From positions 186,001-250,000 of the forward strand of contig NZ_FOXA01000001.1 in NCBI RefSeq assembly GCF_900115595.1: a stretch of 64,000 bases of DNA. Reading direction: 5' to 3'. The DNA is from Tranquillimonas alkanivorans (GTDB lineage: Bacteria; Pseudomonadota; Alphaproteobacteria; Rhodobacterales; Rhodobacteraceae). Below, piece by piece: positions 54,639 through 63,550 of this stretch (position 1 is the first letter of the stretch; the number at the start of each line of letters is the position of its first letter). The notes under the pieces are model-generated. The model made no database searches. It had not been told where the DNA came from and worked only from the letters and a program-made list of their open reading frames with translations. Position numbers and translations under genes: made by a program.

Positions 54639-54669
54639 TTGACCTTCCAGTCGCTGGAAGCCCCATATC
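54639..54669 (+). promoter_or_regulatory. CueR-type promoter of copA
   Basis: TTGACC (54639-54644) is followed by a 19-nt spacer and CATATC (54664-54669). The dyad CTTCCAGTCGCTGGAAG fills the spacer. This is the layout of the E. coli copA promoter, in which MerR-family CueR untwists an over-long spacer when Cu(I) binds. cueR itself lies downstream of copA. Confidence 0.8.
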
Positions 54670-54698
54670 GGCGGCAGCATTGGATTCGGAGGGTCGAG

Positions 54699-57203
54699 AT
54701 GACCGACAAGAACATCCGCCTGAACGTCGAGGGCATGTCCTGCGCGTCATGCGTGGGACGCGTCGACAAGGCGCTGCGGCAGGTGCCGGGGGTCCGTGAC
54801 GTTGCGGTGAACCTGGCGAGCGAGACGGCGGAGGTCCGCTTCGACGCCCCGGCCACGCCGCAGGGGCTGGCCGAGACGCTGCGCGACACGGGCTACCCCG
54901 CACGCACCCAGAAGGTGACGTTCAACGTCGAAGGCATGTCCTGCGCATCCTGCGTGGGACGCGTCGACAAGGCACTGGCCGCCGTGCCCGGCGTGCTCGA
55001 GGCGACAGTGAACCTCGCGGCCGAAACGGCGACCGTCACCTACCTCGAAGGGGCGGTCAGCGTGGCGGACCTTCAGAAGGCCTCCGCCGACATGGGCTAT
55101 CCCGCCACCGTCGCCGAAACCAGCGCACCCGAAACCGCCGCCGCCCGCAAGGACGCCGAGGCGCGGGTTCTCAAGCGCGACACCATCATCGCCGCCGGGC
55201 TCGCCCTGCCCGTCTTTCTGCTGGAGATGGGCAGCCACACGATCCCCGGCATGCACGGCCTGATCGGCAGCACGATCGGGCACGAGGCGAGCTGGCTTCT
55301 CCAGTTCGCGCTGACCACTGCCGTGCTCGCCGGCCCCGGCCGCCGGTTCTATGCCAAGGGGTTCCCCAACCTCTTCCGCGGCGCGCCCGACATGAACAGC
55401 CTCGTCGCGCTCGGCACCGCCGCCGCCTACCTGTTCTCGGTCGTCGCCACCTTCGCGCCGTCTCTGCTGCCCGAGGGCACCCGCGCGGTGTATTACGAGG
55501 CTGCGGCGGTGATCGTCGTCCTCATCCTGCTCGGCCGCTTCATGGAGGCGCGCGCCAAGGGCCGCACCGGCGCCGCGATCCAGAAGCTCCTGGGCATGCA
55601 GGCCAAGACCGCCCGCGTGGAGCGGAACGGCGAGACGGTCGAGCTGCCCATCGAGGAGATCGCGATCGGCGATGTGCTGGTGGTGCGTCCCGGTGAACGC
55701 GTGGCCGTGGACGGCGAGGTGATCGACGGCACCAGCCACGTGGACGAGAGCATGATCACGGGTGAGCCGGTGCCGGTGGCGAAGGCACAGGGCGATGCCG
55801 TGACCGGCGGCACCGTGAACGGCGCGGGCGGCTTCCGCTTCCGCGCAACCCGCGTGGGCGGCGACACCACGCTTGCCCAGATCATCCGCATGGTCGAGGA
55901 AGCGCAGGGCGCCAAGCTGCCCATCCAGGGTCTCGTGGACCGCATCACGCTGTGGTTCGTCCCCGTCGTGATGATGGTTGCACTTGCAACTATCCTCGCC
56001 TGGCTGGCCTTCGGCCCCTCCCCCGCGCTCGGGTATGCGCTGGTGGCGGGCGTCTCGGTCCTGATCATCGCCTGCCCCTGCGCCATGGGCCTCGCCACGC
56101 CGACCTCGATCATGGTCGGCACCGGGCGGGCGGCCGAGATGGGCGTGCTGTTCCGCAAGGGCGACGCCCTGCAGGAGCTGTCTCACGTCCAGGTCGTGGC
56201 GCTCGACAAGACCGGCACCTTGACCGAGGGCCGGCCCGAGCTCACCGACCTCGTCCCCGCCGAGGGCTTCGAGCGTGCCGAGGTGCTGGGCCTCGTCGCC
56301 GCCGTCGAGGATCGCTCGGAGCACCCGATCGCCGAGGCCATCGTCCGCGCCGCCCGCGCCGAACGCGCCACGCTGCCCGAGGTCGAGACGTTTACCTCGA
56401 TCACCGGGTACGGCGTGCAGGCCCGTGTGGGCGGCCGCGACGTGCTGGTCGGCGCCGACCGCCTGATGCAGCGCGACGGCATCGACACCTCGGCGCTGAG
56501 CGAGGCCGAGTCGAAGCTGGCCCGCGCCGGGCGCACCGCGCTTTTCGCTGCCATCGATGGCAAGGCCGCCGCGCTGATCGCCGTCGCCGACCCGGTGAAG
56601 CCCGCAAGCCGCGCCGCCATCGCCGCTTTGCACGACCTCGGGCTCAAGGTCGCCATGATCACCGGTGACAAGCAGGAGACGGCCGAGGCCATCGCGCGCG
56701 AGACCGGCATCGACCACGTGGTGGCCGGTGTCCTGCCCGACGGCAAGGTGGCCGCGCTGGACGAGCTGCGCGCAGACGGCGAGAAGCTCGCCTTCGTCGG
56801 CGACGGCATCAATGACGCCCCCGCGCTCGCCCATGCCGACGTGGGCATCGCCATCGGCACAGGCACCGACGTGGCGATCGAGAGCGCCGACGTGGTGCTG
56901 ATGTCGGGCGACCTGCGGGGCGTGGTCAACGCGGTCGAGGTTTCGACCCGCACCATGCGCAACATCAAGCAGAACCTGTTCTGGGCCTTCGGCTACAACA
57001 CGGCGCTGATCCCGGTGGCGGCGGGCGTGCTGTTCCCGGCGCTCGGCGTGCTGCTGTCGCCCGTGCTGGCGGCGGGCGCAATGGCGCTTTCGTCGGTCTT
57101 CGTCCTGTCCAACGCCCTGCGCCTGCGCCGCGTGCGCCCCGCCATGGACGAGAGGGAGGCGCCCCGCGCCTTCCCTGCCCCGCACCCGGCCCCGGCGGAA
57201 TGA
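54699..57203 (+). CDS. copA: Cu(+)-exporting P1B-type ATPase
   Basis: The 834-residue copper pump exports Cu(I) from the cytoplasm. Two N-terminal metal-binding domains carry GMSCASC (C15/C18 and C82/C85). The membrane CPC motif is C459-P-C461 in [13 protein letters not shown]. The phosphorylation site is D503 in DKTGTLTEG, the actuator has ITGEPVPV, and the ATP site has SEHPIAEAI; the hinge is [10 protein letters not shown] near 700. I use ATG 54699, since the frame upstream is the CueR promoter. It is followed by cueR after 10 nt. Confidence 0.97.
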   Translation: MTDKNIRLNVEGMSCASCVGRVDKALRQVPGVRDVAVNLASETAEVRFDAPATPQGLAETLRDTGYPARTQKVTFNVEGMSCASCVGRVDKALAAVPGVLEATVNLAAETATVTYLEGAVSVADLQKASADMGYPATVAETSAPETAAARKDAEARVLKRDTIIAAGLALPVFLLEMGSHTIPGMHGLIGSTIGHEASWLLQFALTTAVLAGPGRRFYAKGFPNLFRGAPDMNSLVALGTAAAYLFSVVATFAPSLLPEGTRAVYYEAAAVIVVLILLGRFMEARAKGRTGAAIQKLLGMQAKTARVERNGETVELPIEEIAIGDVLVVRPGERVAVDGEVIDGTSHVDESMITGEPVPVAKAQGDAVTGGTVNGAGGFRFRATRVGGDTTLAQIIRMVEEAQGAKLPIQGLVDRITLWFVPVVMMVALATILAWLAFGPSPALGYALVAGVSVLIIACPCAMGLATPTSIMVGTGRAAEMGVLFRKGDALQELSHVQVVALDKTGTLTEGRPELTDLVPAEGFERAEVLGLVAAVEDRSEHPIAEAIVRAARAERATLPEVETFTSITGYGVQARVGGRDVLVGADRLMQRDGIDTSALSEAESKLARAGRTALFAAIDGKAAALIAVADPVKPASRAAIAALHDLGLKVAMITGDKQETAEAIARETGIDHVVAGVLPDGKVAALDELRADGEKLAFVGDGINDAPALAHADVGIAIGTGTDVAIESADVVLMSGDLRGVVNAVEVSTRTMRNIKQNLFWAFGYNTALIPVAAGVLFPALGVLLSPVLAAGAMALSSVFVLSNALRLRRVRPAMDEREAPRAFPAPHPAPAE

Positions 57204-57213
57204 GGAGAGAGCC

Positions 57214-57642
57214 ATGAACATCGGAGACGTCGCCAGCCTGTCGGGCCTGCCCGCCAAGACCATCCGCTACTACGAGGAGATCGGCCTGGTCTCTCCGCTG
57301 CGCGGCCCCAACGGTTACCGCCGGTTTCGCGACAGCGACCTGCACAAGCTGAACTTTCTCGGACGCGCCCGCTCGCTCGGGTTCAGCATCGAGGAGTGCC
57401 GCAATCTTCTGGCGATGTACGAGGATCAGGAGCGCGCCAGCGCCGACGTCAAGCGGCTGGCCGAGCAGCACCTGGAGAGCATCGATCGCAAGATCTCGGA
57501 ATTGCAGGACATGCGCTCGACGCTCGCCCACCTCGTGGACGCCTGCGCCGGAGATCACCGGCCAGACTGCCCGATCCTCGCCGACCTCGCGGCGGTGGAC
57601 GGGGAGGAGGACGAACGGCGCGACAGGCGGGCGACGGGCTGA
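57214..57642 (+). CDS. cueR: Cu(I)-responsive MerR-family regulator CueR
   Basis: The 142-residue regulator has an N-terminal MerR winged helix (MNIGDVASLSGLPAKTIRYYEEIGL), a dimerisation helix and the metal loop C111-A-G-D-H-R-P-D-C119, which matches the CueR CxGxxxxDC pattern for Cu(I). It should bind the operator at 54639-54669 and induce copA and itself. The last 20 residues are acidic then basic and vary in this family. It is co-transcribed with copA. Confidence 0.94.
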   Translation: MNIGDVASLSGLPAKTIRYYEEIGLVSPLRGPNGYRRFRDSDLHKLNFLGRARSLGFSIEECRNLLAMYEDQERASADVKRLAEQHLESIDRKISELQDMRSTLAHLVDACAGDHRPDCPILADLAAVDGEEDERRDRRATG

Positions 57643-57654
57643 ACGGGGCGCGCT

Positions 57655-57674
57655 TGGCCGACGCTGATCGGCCA
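57655..57674 (+). terminator. Hairpin after cueR
   Basis: TGGCCGA and TCGGCCA form a 7-bp stem with a 6-nt loop, 12 nt after the cueR stop. There is no T-tract, so it is a weak or Rho-assisted terminator candidate. Confidence 0.4.
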
Positions 57675-57732
57675 GGCGCCTTGGCGGCACATTCGTCCCA
57701 TCCGTCCTGAAAGCGCGGTAAGGCACCCGTTG

Positions 57733-57902
57733 TCAGACGATCTGCGGCTGGCCCGCCGCGCTCTGCCAAAAGCGCCGGACGAGCGCCGGCCCGTGCCCCC
57801 GGGCCGCGCTCACCCACCTGATCCTTCTTCGCCTGCTGTTCCCACGCCGGCGTGACCGGCACGAATGTCGCATCCCCTTGTCGCACCCGGTTCGTGAACA
57901 TA
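57733..57902 (-). pseudogene. Frameshifted small reading frame divergent from the radical SAM gene
   Basis: From ATG 57902 on the minus strand the frame reads MFTNRVRQGDATFVPVTPAW and continues to about DQV. A +1 shift at the GGTGGGTG run (57811-57818) then gives SAARGHGPALVRRFWQSAAG and a stop at 57733. Both halves have strongly GC-biased third positions, as genes here do, and join into a sensible protein of about 55 residues. The SOS-type box overlaps the start. I do not recognise the family. It may be a decayed gene, a sequencing error or a chance frame. Confidence 0.35.
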
Positions 57903-57910
57903 CCATGAAC
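57896..57910. promoter_or_regulatory. LexA/SOS-type box (GAAC-N7-GAAC)
   Basis: GAACATACCATGAAC is the reverse complement of the alphaproteobacterial LexA site GTTC-N7-GTTC. It overlaps a possible -10 (TACCAT, 57901-57906) that is 17 nt from TTGTCG (57878-57883), and covers the ATG at 57905. LexA bound here would block transcription of the radical SAM operon until DNA is damaged. Confidence 0.65.
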
Positions 57911-59149
57911 GCCATGGGACGACTCTCGCTTCAGGACAAGCTCGCGATCCTCTCGGACGCCGCGAAATACGACGCCTCCTGCGCCTCGAGCGGGACGGCC
58001 AGGCGCGACTCGCGCGACGGCAAGGGCTTGGGCTCCACCGAGGGCTCGGGCATCTGCCATGCCTACGCCCCCGACGGTCGCTGCATCAGCTTGCTGAAGA
58101 TCCTGATGACGAACTTCTGCATCTACGACTGCGCCTATTGCGTGAACCGCGTCTCGTCGAACGTCCGCCGCGCCCGCTTCTCGCCCGAAGAGGTCGTGCA
58201 CCTCACGCTCGAATTCTATCGCCGCAACTACATCGAAGGCTTGTTCCTGTCGTCCGGCATCATCCGGTCGCCCGACGCCACCATGGCCGACATGGTGCGC
58301 ATCGCGAAGACGCTGCGGGAGGAGCACGGCTTCCGCGGCTATATCCACCTAAAGACAATCCCCGACGCCGCGCCGGAGCTGCTTGAGCAGGCCGGGCTCT
58401 ACGCCGACCGCCTGTCGATCAACGTCGAGCTGCCCACCGACGCCAGCGTGAAATCCTACGCGCCCGAGAAGAACCCCGTCACGATCCGCAAGGCGATGTC
58501 GGAGGTCCGGCAGAAGCGCGAGGCGTCGCGCGACCGCTCGCATACCGGCAAGCGGCCCGCCCGCTTCGCCCCCGCGGGGCAGTCGACGCAGGTCATCGTC
58601 GGCGCGGACGGCGCGACCGATGCCACGATCCTTGGCCAGTCCACGCGGCTTTACACCGGCTTCGGGCTAAAGCGCGTCTACTACTCCGCCTTCTCGCCCA
58701 TCCCCGACGCAACGGCCAAGCTTCCCCTGATCCGCCCGCCGCTGGAGCGGGAACACCGCCTCTACCAGGCCGACTGGCTGCTGCGGTTCTACGGCTTCGC
58801 GGTCGAAGAGATCACGGCCGCCACGCCCGACGGCAACCTCGCGCTCGACATCGACCCAAAGCTCGCCTGGGCGCTCGCCAACCGCCACCTGTTCCCGGTC
58901 GACGTGAACCGGGCCGAGCGCGAGATGCTGCTGCGGGTCCCCGGCTTCGGGACGAAAACGGTGAACCGCATCCTGACGACCCGCCGCCACCGCACCCTGC
59001 GCTACGAGGACCTGTCTCGCATGGGTGCGCTGATGAAGAAGGCGCGGCCCTTCGTGACGCTCGCGGGCTGGTCGCCCGGCGCGCTGACCGACACGCCGGA
59101 CCTGCGCGCCCGCTTCGCACCGCCGCCCGAGCAGTTGTCGCTGTTCTGA
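57905..59149 (+). CDS. Putative DNA modification/repair radical SAM protein
   Basis: The 414-residue protein has the radical SAM motif C72-IYD-C76-AY-C79 (CX3CX2C), which binds a [4Fe-4S] cluster and SAM. Before it lies KYDASCASSGT, with extra cysteines (about 23-33). A C-terminal helix-hairpin-helix (LLRVPGFGTKTVNRILTTRRHR, about 340-361) is a DNA-binding motif. This matches the family described as putative DNA modification/repair radical SAM proteins, found with the next gene. Start could be ATG 57905 or 57914; the latter gives a leaderless message if the proposed promoter is real. It overlaps the next gene by 1 nt. Confidence 0.9.
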   Translation: MNAMGRLSLQDKLAILSDAAKYDASCASSGTARRDSRDGKGLGSTEGSGICHAYAPDGRCISLLKILMTNFCIYDCAYCVNRVSSNVRRARFSPEEVVHLTLEFYRRNYIEGLFLSSGIIRSPDATMADMVRIAKTLREEHGFRGYIHLKTIPDAAPELLEQAGLYADRLSINVELPTDASVKSYAPEKNPVTIRKAMSEVRQKREASRDRSHTGKRPARFAPAGQSTQVIVGADGATDATILGQSTRLYTGFGLKRVYYSAFSPIPDATAKLPLIRPPLEREHRLYQADWLLRFYGFAVEEITAATPDGNLALDIDPKLAWALANRHLFPVDVNRAEREMLLRVPGFGTKTVNRILTTRRHRTLRYEDLSRMGALMKKARPFVTLAGWSPGALTDTPDLRARFAPPPEQLSLF

Positions 59150-60627
59150 TGCGCACGGTCGCCCTGCCCGACCTCGACACCGCCCGCGCCTGGCGCGACG
59201 CCGCGCGGGCGTTGGTGGCCGAGAGCGTGCCGCCGGAAGACGTCCAGTGGACTTGCGGCGCACCGGAGCAGACTGACCTGTTCCAGGCGACCGGACAGGG
59301 ACGCGAAGCGGACGGGGCAGCCCGCACGTGCGCTCGGCGGCAGGCGTCCGTGTCCTTCAACGTTCCGAAGTCGTTCGTCGATCTCGCCGAAACGGTCGCC
59401 TGGCACAGCGACCCCGAACGCTTCGCCCGCCTTTACGCATTCCTCTGGCGCCTGCGCGACCGCCCCGTCCTGATCCACGACCGGGGCGACGCCGCGCTTG
59501 CCAAGCTGCGCGCGATGGAGAAGGAGGTGAACCGCGACAAGCACAAGATGAAGGCGTTCCTGCGCTTCCGCGAAATCGGTGCCCCCGACGCGCCCCGCCG
59601 CCGCTTCGCCGCCTGGTTCGAGCCCTCGCACAACGTCACCGAGCCGCTCGCCCCGTTCTTCGCCCGCCGCTTCGGCGACATGGACTGGCTGATCGTGACG
59701 CCCCGCCGCACCGCCTGCTTCGAAAGGGGCGAGATCAGCTTCGCCCCCGGCCAGCCCAAGCCGCTGCTTCCCGAGGACGCGACCGAGGACCTCTGGACCA
59801 CCTACTTCCGCTCGATCTTCAACCCGGCGCGCCTGAAGGTGAAGGCGATGCAGGCCGAGATGCCAAAGAAATACTGGAAGAACATGCCCGAGGCCGCGGC
59901 CATTCCCGGCCTCATCGCGCAGGCCGAATCCCGCGCCCGCGCAATGCAGGAGGCCGCGCCGACGCTGCCGCCCCTGCGCGCCGGGCGTATCCGGGAACGC
60001 CTGCACGCGCCCGGCGTTCTCCGCCCCATGGAGCTGACCTTCAACGACCTGCGCCGCAAGGCCGAGGACGAGACCCGCACCGCCCGCGACGGCTATGGCC
60101 GGGTCGTGCTGGGCGAGGGGCCGCACGACGCGCCGCTGATGGTCGTGGGCGAACAGCCCGGCGACGTCGAGGACCGCGAGGGGCGGCCCTTCGTCGGCCC
60201 CTCGGGCCAGCTCTTCGACAATGTGGCCGAGGAGGCGGGGCTCGACCGCAAGGCCGCCTACGTCACCAACGCCGTGAAGCAGTTCCGCTACGTCCAGCGC
60301 GGCAAGCGCCGCATCCACCAATCACCCGACCGCAGCGATATCGAGCACGGCCGCTGGTGGCTCGACGCCGAGATCAAGCTGGTGAAGCCGACGCTGATCC
60401 TGTCGATGGGCGGCACGGCGGCGGAAACGCTCACCGGCACCCGCAAGGGCATTCTCAAGCGCCGCGGCCATGTCGAGGAAACGGAACATGGCCCCGTCTT
60501 CCTGACCGTCCACCCTTCCTACATCCTGCGCATCCCCGACGCCGCGCGGAAGGCCAAGGAAACCGACCTCTTCCGCGCCGACCTCGCCGCCGCACAGGCG
60601 CATCTCGAGGAACTCCGCGCCGCCTGA
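59149..60627 (+). CDS. DUF4130-UdgX fusion, uracil-DNA-binding protein
   Basis: The 492-residue protein joins a DUF4130 domain (about 85-240, with VNRDKHKMKAFLRFREI and WLIVTPRRTACFERGE) to a C-terminal uracil-DNA glycosylase domain (about 320-490). The UDG part has MVVGEQPGDVEDREGRPFVGPSG (about 331-353) and the UdgX-specific loop KRRIH at 386-390; in Mycobacterium UdgX the histidine of this loop forms a covalent bond with uracil-DNA. HPSYILR is at about 455. The pair with the radical SAM gene is conserved in bacteria. Its physiological role is not settled. Confidence 0.92.
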   Translation: MRTVALPDLDTARAWRDAARALVAESVPPEDVQWTCGAPEQTDLFQATGQGREADGAARTCARRQASVSFNVPKSFVDLAETVAWHSDPERFARLYAFLWRLRDRPVLIHDRGDAALAKLRAMEKEVNRDKHKMKAFLRFREIGAPDAPRRRFAAWFEPSHNVTEPLAPFFARRFGDMDWLIVTPRRTACFERGEISFAPGQPKPLLPEDATEDLWTTYFRSIFNPARLKVKAMQAEMPKKYWKNMPEAAAIPGLIAQAESRARAMQEAAPTLPPLRAGRIRERLHAPGVLRPMELTFNDLRRKAEDETRTARDGYGRVVLGEGPHDAPLMVVGEQPGDVEDREGRPFVGPSGQLFDNVAEEAGLDRKAAYVTNAVKQFRYVQRGKRRIHQSPDRSDIEHGRWWLDAEIKLVKPTLILSMGGTAAETLTGTRKGILKRRGHVEETEHGPVFLTVHPSYILRIPDAARKAKETDLFRADLAAAQAHLEELRAA

Positions 60628-60654
60628 CCGGGAGCCCCACCATCTCTGGTCTGG

Positions 60655-60673
60655 AAATATCCCCGCCGGAGGC
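60655..60673. repeat. 19-nt intergenic motif, copy 3
   Basis: AAATATCCCCGCCGGAGGC lies between the stops of the UdgX gene and ychF (convergent). It is the exact reverse complement of copy 2. A GCGCCGGG/CCCGGCGC hairpin (60677-60698) follows. Confidence 0.6.
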
Positions 60674-60676
60674 ACC

Positions 60677-60698
60677 GCGCCGGGCGTCAGCCCGGCGC
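60677..60698. terminator. GC hairpin between convergent UdgX and ychF genes
   Basis: An 8-bp perfect stem (GCGCCGGG with CCCGGCGC) and a 6-nt loop lie in a 102-nt convergent gap. No T-tract follows on either strand. It may limit read-through in both directions. Confidence 0.45.
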
Positions 60699-60729
60699 AA
60701 CGCAATGTCTTGCGCCGAAGGCGCGCGAT

Positions 60730-61827
60730 TCAGGCGTTGAACAGGAAGTGCAGGACGTCGCCGTCCTTCACCTCGTACGACTTCCCCTCTACGCGCATCT
60801 TGCCGGCATCCTTCGCCCCCTGCTCGCCACCGAGTTCGACGAAATCATCATAGGCGATGGTCTCGGCGCGAATGAAGCCGCGCTCGAAGTCGCCGTGGAT
60901 CACCCCCGCCGCCTGGGGCGCCAGCGTGCCGTAGGGGATCGTCCAGGCGCGCGCTTCCTTCGGACCCACGGTGAAATAGGTCTGAAGGCCCAGCAGCTCG
61001 TAGCCCGCCTTGATCAGCCGGTCGAGGCCAGCTTCCTCCAGCCCCAGCTCCGACAGGAACATCTCGGCCTCTTCGCGGTCGAGCTGGCTGATCTCCTCCT
61101 CGATCTTGGCCGAGATCACAACCGTGCCCGCGCCCTGCGCCTCGGCCATCTCGCGCACCCGCTCGGACTGGGCGTTGCCGGTGGCGGCCTCGTCCTCGGC
61201 GACGTTGCAGACATAGAGGATGGGCTTGGTCGTCAGCAGTTGCAGCATCCGCCATGCCTTGGCGTCGTCCTCGGACACCTCGACCGTGCGGGCGGGCCTG
61301 CCCTCTTCCAGCGCGGCCTGCGCGGCTTTCAGCAGACGCTCCTGCTGGATCGCCTCCTTGTCGCCGCCGCGCACCTTGCGCACGAGGTTCTGAAGCCGCC
61401 GCTCGATCGATTCGAGGTCGGCAAGCATCAGCTCGGTTTCGATCGTGTCGGCGTCGGCCACCGGATCGACGCGGCCCTCGACGTGGGTAACGTCGTCGTC
61501 CTCGAAGCAGCGCAACACCTGGGCGATGGCGTCGCATTCGCGGATGTTGGCCAAGAACTGGTTGCCCAGCCCCTCGCCCTTGGACGCGCCCTTCACCAGC
61601 CCGGCGATGTCGACGAAGGTCATCCGCGTGGGGATAATCTGCTTCGACTTGGCGATCCCGGCCAGCGTGTCGAGCCGCGTGTCCGGCACCGCCACCTCGC
61701 CCACGTTGGGCTCGATCGTGCAGAAGGGAAAGTTCGCCGCCTGCGCCTCGGCGGTGCGCGTCAGCGCGTTGAACAGCGTGGACTTGCCGACGTTCGGCAG
61801 CCCGACGATCCCCATCTTGAAGCCCAT
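60730..61827 (-). CDS. ychF: Ribosome-binding ATPase YchF
   Basis: YchF is an Obg-family P-loop protein that prefers ATP and associates with ribosomes and stress responses. The 365-residue protein has [21 protein letters not shown] (about 4-24), [18 protein letters not shown] (about 37-54), a coiled-coil insertion (about 125-200) and the C-terminal TGS-like domain ending in VLHFLFNA. NxxE in place of the GTPase NKxD motif is seen as [10 protein letters not shown], as expected for ATP use. Confidence 0.97.
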   Translation of the reverse strand: MGFKMGIVGLPNVGKSTLFNALTRTAEAQAANFPFCTIEPNVGEVAVPDTRLDTLAGIAKSKQIIPTRMTFVDIAGLVKGASKGEGLGNQFLANIRECDAIAQVLRCFEDDDVTHVEGRVDPVADADTIETELMLADLESIERRLQNLVRKVRGGDKEAIQQERLLKAAQAALEEGRPARTVEVSEDDAKAWRMLQLLTTKPILYVCNVAEDEAATGNAQSERVREMAEAQGAGTVVISAKIEEEISQLDREEAEMFLSELGLEEAGLDRLIKAGYELLGLQTYFTVGPKEARAWTIPYGTLAPQAAGVIHGDFERGFIRAETIAYDDFVELGGEQGAKDAGKMRVEGKSYEVKDGDVLHFLFNA

Positions 61828-61949
61828 GCGCGCGTCCTCCTTGAAATGCCGCGCCTACCTAGGCAGTGCACCGCCCGTTCGCAAGCGCCGCTTTGTCGCC
61901 GCGCCGCCCGATGGCATCCTTCGATGCGGGACCAGCGCGGGAGGACGCG

Positions 61950-62378
61950 ATGCAACCGATTCCCTATCTTTTCTTCAAAAGCACCTGTGCCGAGGCGATG
62001 CGCACATATGCCGGCATCTTCGGCGGCACGCCCGAGATCATGACCTTCGACCAGATGCCCGACGGCGGGCGCAGCGGGATGCCAGACATGCCCGGCGACG
62101 CAGTGATGCACGCCGCGCTGAAAATGGGCGACGGCTGGCTTTACGCCAGCGACGACCCCTCGTGCAAAAGCTCCGCGATGTCCGGCTGCTCGGTCGCCGT
62201 GTCGTTCCCCACGGTGGACGAAGCGCGGCGCGTCTACGATGCGCTGGCCGAGCGCGGCGAGGTCCGCATGGCCTTCGAGCCCACGTTCTGGTCGCCGGGC
62301 TTCGGCATGCTCAACGACCGGTTCGGCATCAGCTGGATGGTGATGACCGACGCGCCGAACGAGGGCGCGGCGGCCTGA
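61950..62378 (+). CDS. VOC-superfamily protein (PhnB/glyoxalase-like)
   Basis: The 142-residue protein begins [25 protein letters not shown] and has FGISWMVM near the end, the pattern of PhnB-type VOC proteins. VOC domains bind metals and small molecules; members include glyoxalases, dioxygenases and resistance proteins. No function can be given. GGGAGGA precedes the ATG at 61950. It lies alone, divergent from ychF. Confidence 0.88.
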   Translation: MQPIPYLFFKSTCAEAMRTYAGIFGGTPEIMTFDQMPDGGRSGMPDMPGDAVMHAALKMGDGWLYASDDPSCKSSAMSGCSVAVSFPTVDEARRVYDALAERGEVRMAFEPTFWSPGFGMLNDRFGISWMVMTDAPNEGAAA

Positions 62379-62380
62379 GG

Positions 62381-62572
62381 TCACTGCACCCGGCGGTCCT
62401 GGCGCGCCTGGTAGATCAGCACCCAGGCCAGCAGGATGAACATCGGGTGGCTCAGCCCGCCCGAGATCAGGATCGCCGGGATCCAGATCAGGAAAGTGAC
62501 GATGGCGACGATCGGCCGCCCGGCCAGAAGGATCGACAGCGGCGGCAGGAAGAGAGCGAGTACGTAATTCAT
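62381..62572 (-). CDS. Pmp3/YqaE-like small membrane protein
   Basis: The 63-residue protein has two membrane spans: about 3-17 ([15 protein letters not shown]) and about 20-52, with HP at the turn, and a basic tail. The [15 protein letters not shown] start resembles YqaE/Pmp3 proteins, which modulate membrane potential in stress. It is convergent with the VOC gene (2-nt gap). The match is at the level of layout and short motifs. Confidence 0.7.
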   Translation of the reverse strand: MNYVLALFLPPLSILLAGRPIVAIVTFLIWIPAILISGGLSHPMFILLAWVLIYQARQDRRVQ

Positions 62573-62694
62573 GCCCGATCAGATAGGGTCGCGCGTGGCC
62601 TTACGGTATACCTCGCCCGCACTTTCCGCGCGGCGGCATTGATTTCCGCCTCGCGCTGCGGCACACCTCGCCCGGTTCGGGGACGGAGTGAGCC

Positions 62695-63486
62695 ATGACA
62701 CGCATCGACGACACCTTCGCGCGGCTGAAATCCGAGGGGCGCAAGGCGTTCGTCGCCTACGTCATGGCGGGCGATCCCGATTACGACACCTCGCTCGAGA
62801 TCGTGAAGGGCCTGCCGGCCGCCGGCGTCGACATCATCGAGCTGGGCCAGCCCTTCACCGACCCGATGGCCGACGGCCCGACGATCCAGCTTGCCGGGCA
62901 GCGCGCGCTTGAGGGCGGGCAGACCCTGCAGAAGACCCTCGACATGGCCCGCGAGTTCCGCAAGCAGGACGACACGACGCCGATCGTGATGATGGGTTAC
63001 TACAACCCGATCTACAGCCGGGGCGTGGCGAAGTTCCTGTCCGACGCCAAGGAGGCCGGGATCGACGGTCTGATCGTGGTGGACCTGCCGCCCGAGGAAG
63101 ACGACGAGCTTTGCATCCCGGCGCAGGAGGCGGACCTGAACTTCATCCGCCTCGCCACGCCCACGACGGACGACAAGCGCCTGCCCAAGGTGCTGCAGAA
63201 CACCAGCGGCTTCGTCTACTACGTCTCGATCACCGGGATCACCGGTGCGGCCGAGGCGCAAGCCGCCGATGTCGGCCCCGAGGTCACGCGCATCAAGGCG
63301 CAGACCGACCTTCCCATCGTCGTGGGCTTCGGCATCAAGACGCCCGCAGCGTCCGAGGCCATCGCCGGCGTCGCCGACGGCGCGGTCGTGGGCTCGGCCA
63401 TCGTCAGCAAGATCGCCGAAGGCCGCCCGGTGCCCGAGATCCTCGACTTCGTGAAGGGCCTCGCCGACGGCGCCCACCGCGCCTGA
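62695..63486 (+). CDS. trpA: Tryptophan synthase alpha chain
   Basis: TrpA cleaves indole-3-glycerol phosphate to indole, passed to TrpB (not in the window). The 263-residue TIM barrel has [10 protein letters not shown] (about 20-29), [26 protein letters not shown] (about 44-69, catalytic Glu and Asp), MMGYYNPIY (about 100-108), [10 protein letters not shown] and [15 protein letters not shown] 62695 is well placed. Isolated trpA away from trpB is unusual for E. coli but not in this group. The double palindrome follows its stop. Confidence 0.97.
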   Translation: MTRIDDTFARLKSEGRKAFVAYVMAGDPDYDTSLEIVKGLPAAGVDIIELGQPFTDPMADGPTIQLAGQRALEGGQTLQKTLDMAREFRKQDDTTPIVMMGYYNPIYSRGVAKFLSDAKEAGIDGLIVVDLPPEEDDELCIPAQEADLNFIRLATPTTDDKRLPKVLQNTSGFVYYVSITGITGAAEAQAADVGPEVTRIKAQTDLPIVVGFGIKTPAASEAIAGVADGAVVGSAIVSKIAEGRPVPEILDFVKGLADGAHRA

Positions 63487-63495
63487 CGCCCGAAA

Positions 63496-63545
63496 GCAAA
63501 TCCTCGTCGAAGATTTGCCCGTCCGGATTTTTGTCGAAAATTCGG
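63496..63545. repeat. 50-nt double palindrome, copy 3
   Basis: It has the same layout as copy 1: a 23-nt unit with arm GCAAATCCTCG (one mismatch), spacer CCGT, and a second 23-nt unit with arm CCGGATTTTTG (pairing with G-U wobbles as RNA). It lies between convergent trpA and the ZIP gene, 9 nt after the trpA stop. Substitutions relative to copy 1 mostly preserve pairing. Confidence 0.8.
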
Positions 63546-63550
63546 CGGCG

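Noticed and set aside
54639-54698. Earlier start for copA at 54639
   Set aside because: This stretch is the CueR promoter; the family begins with the metal-binding domain just after ATG 54699.
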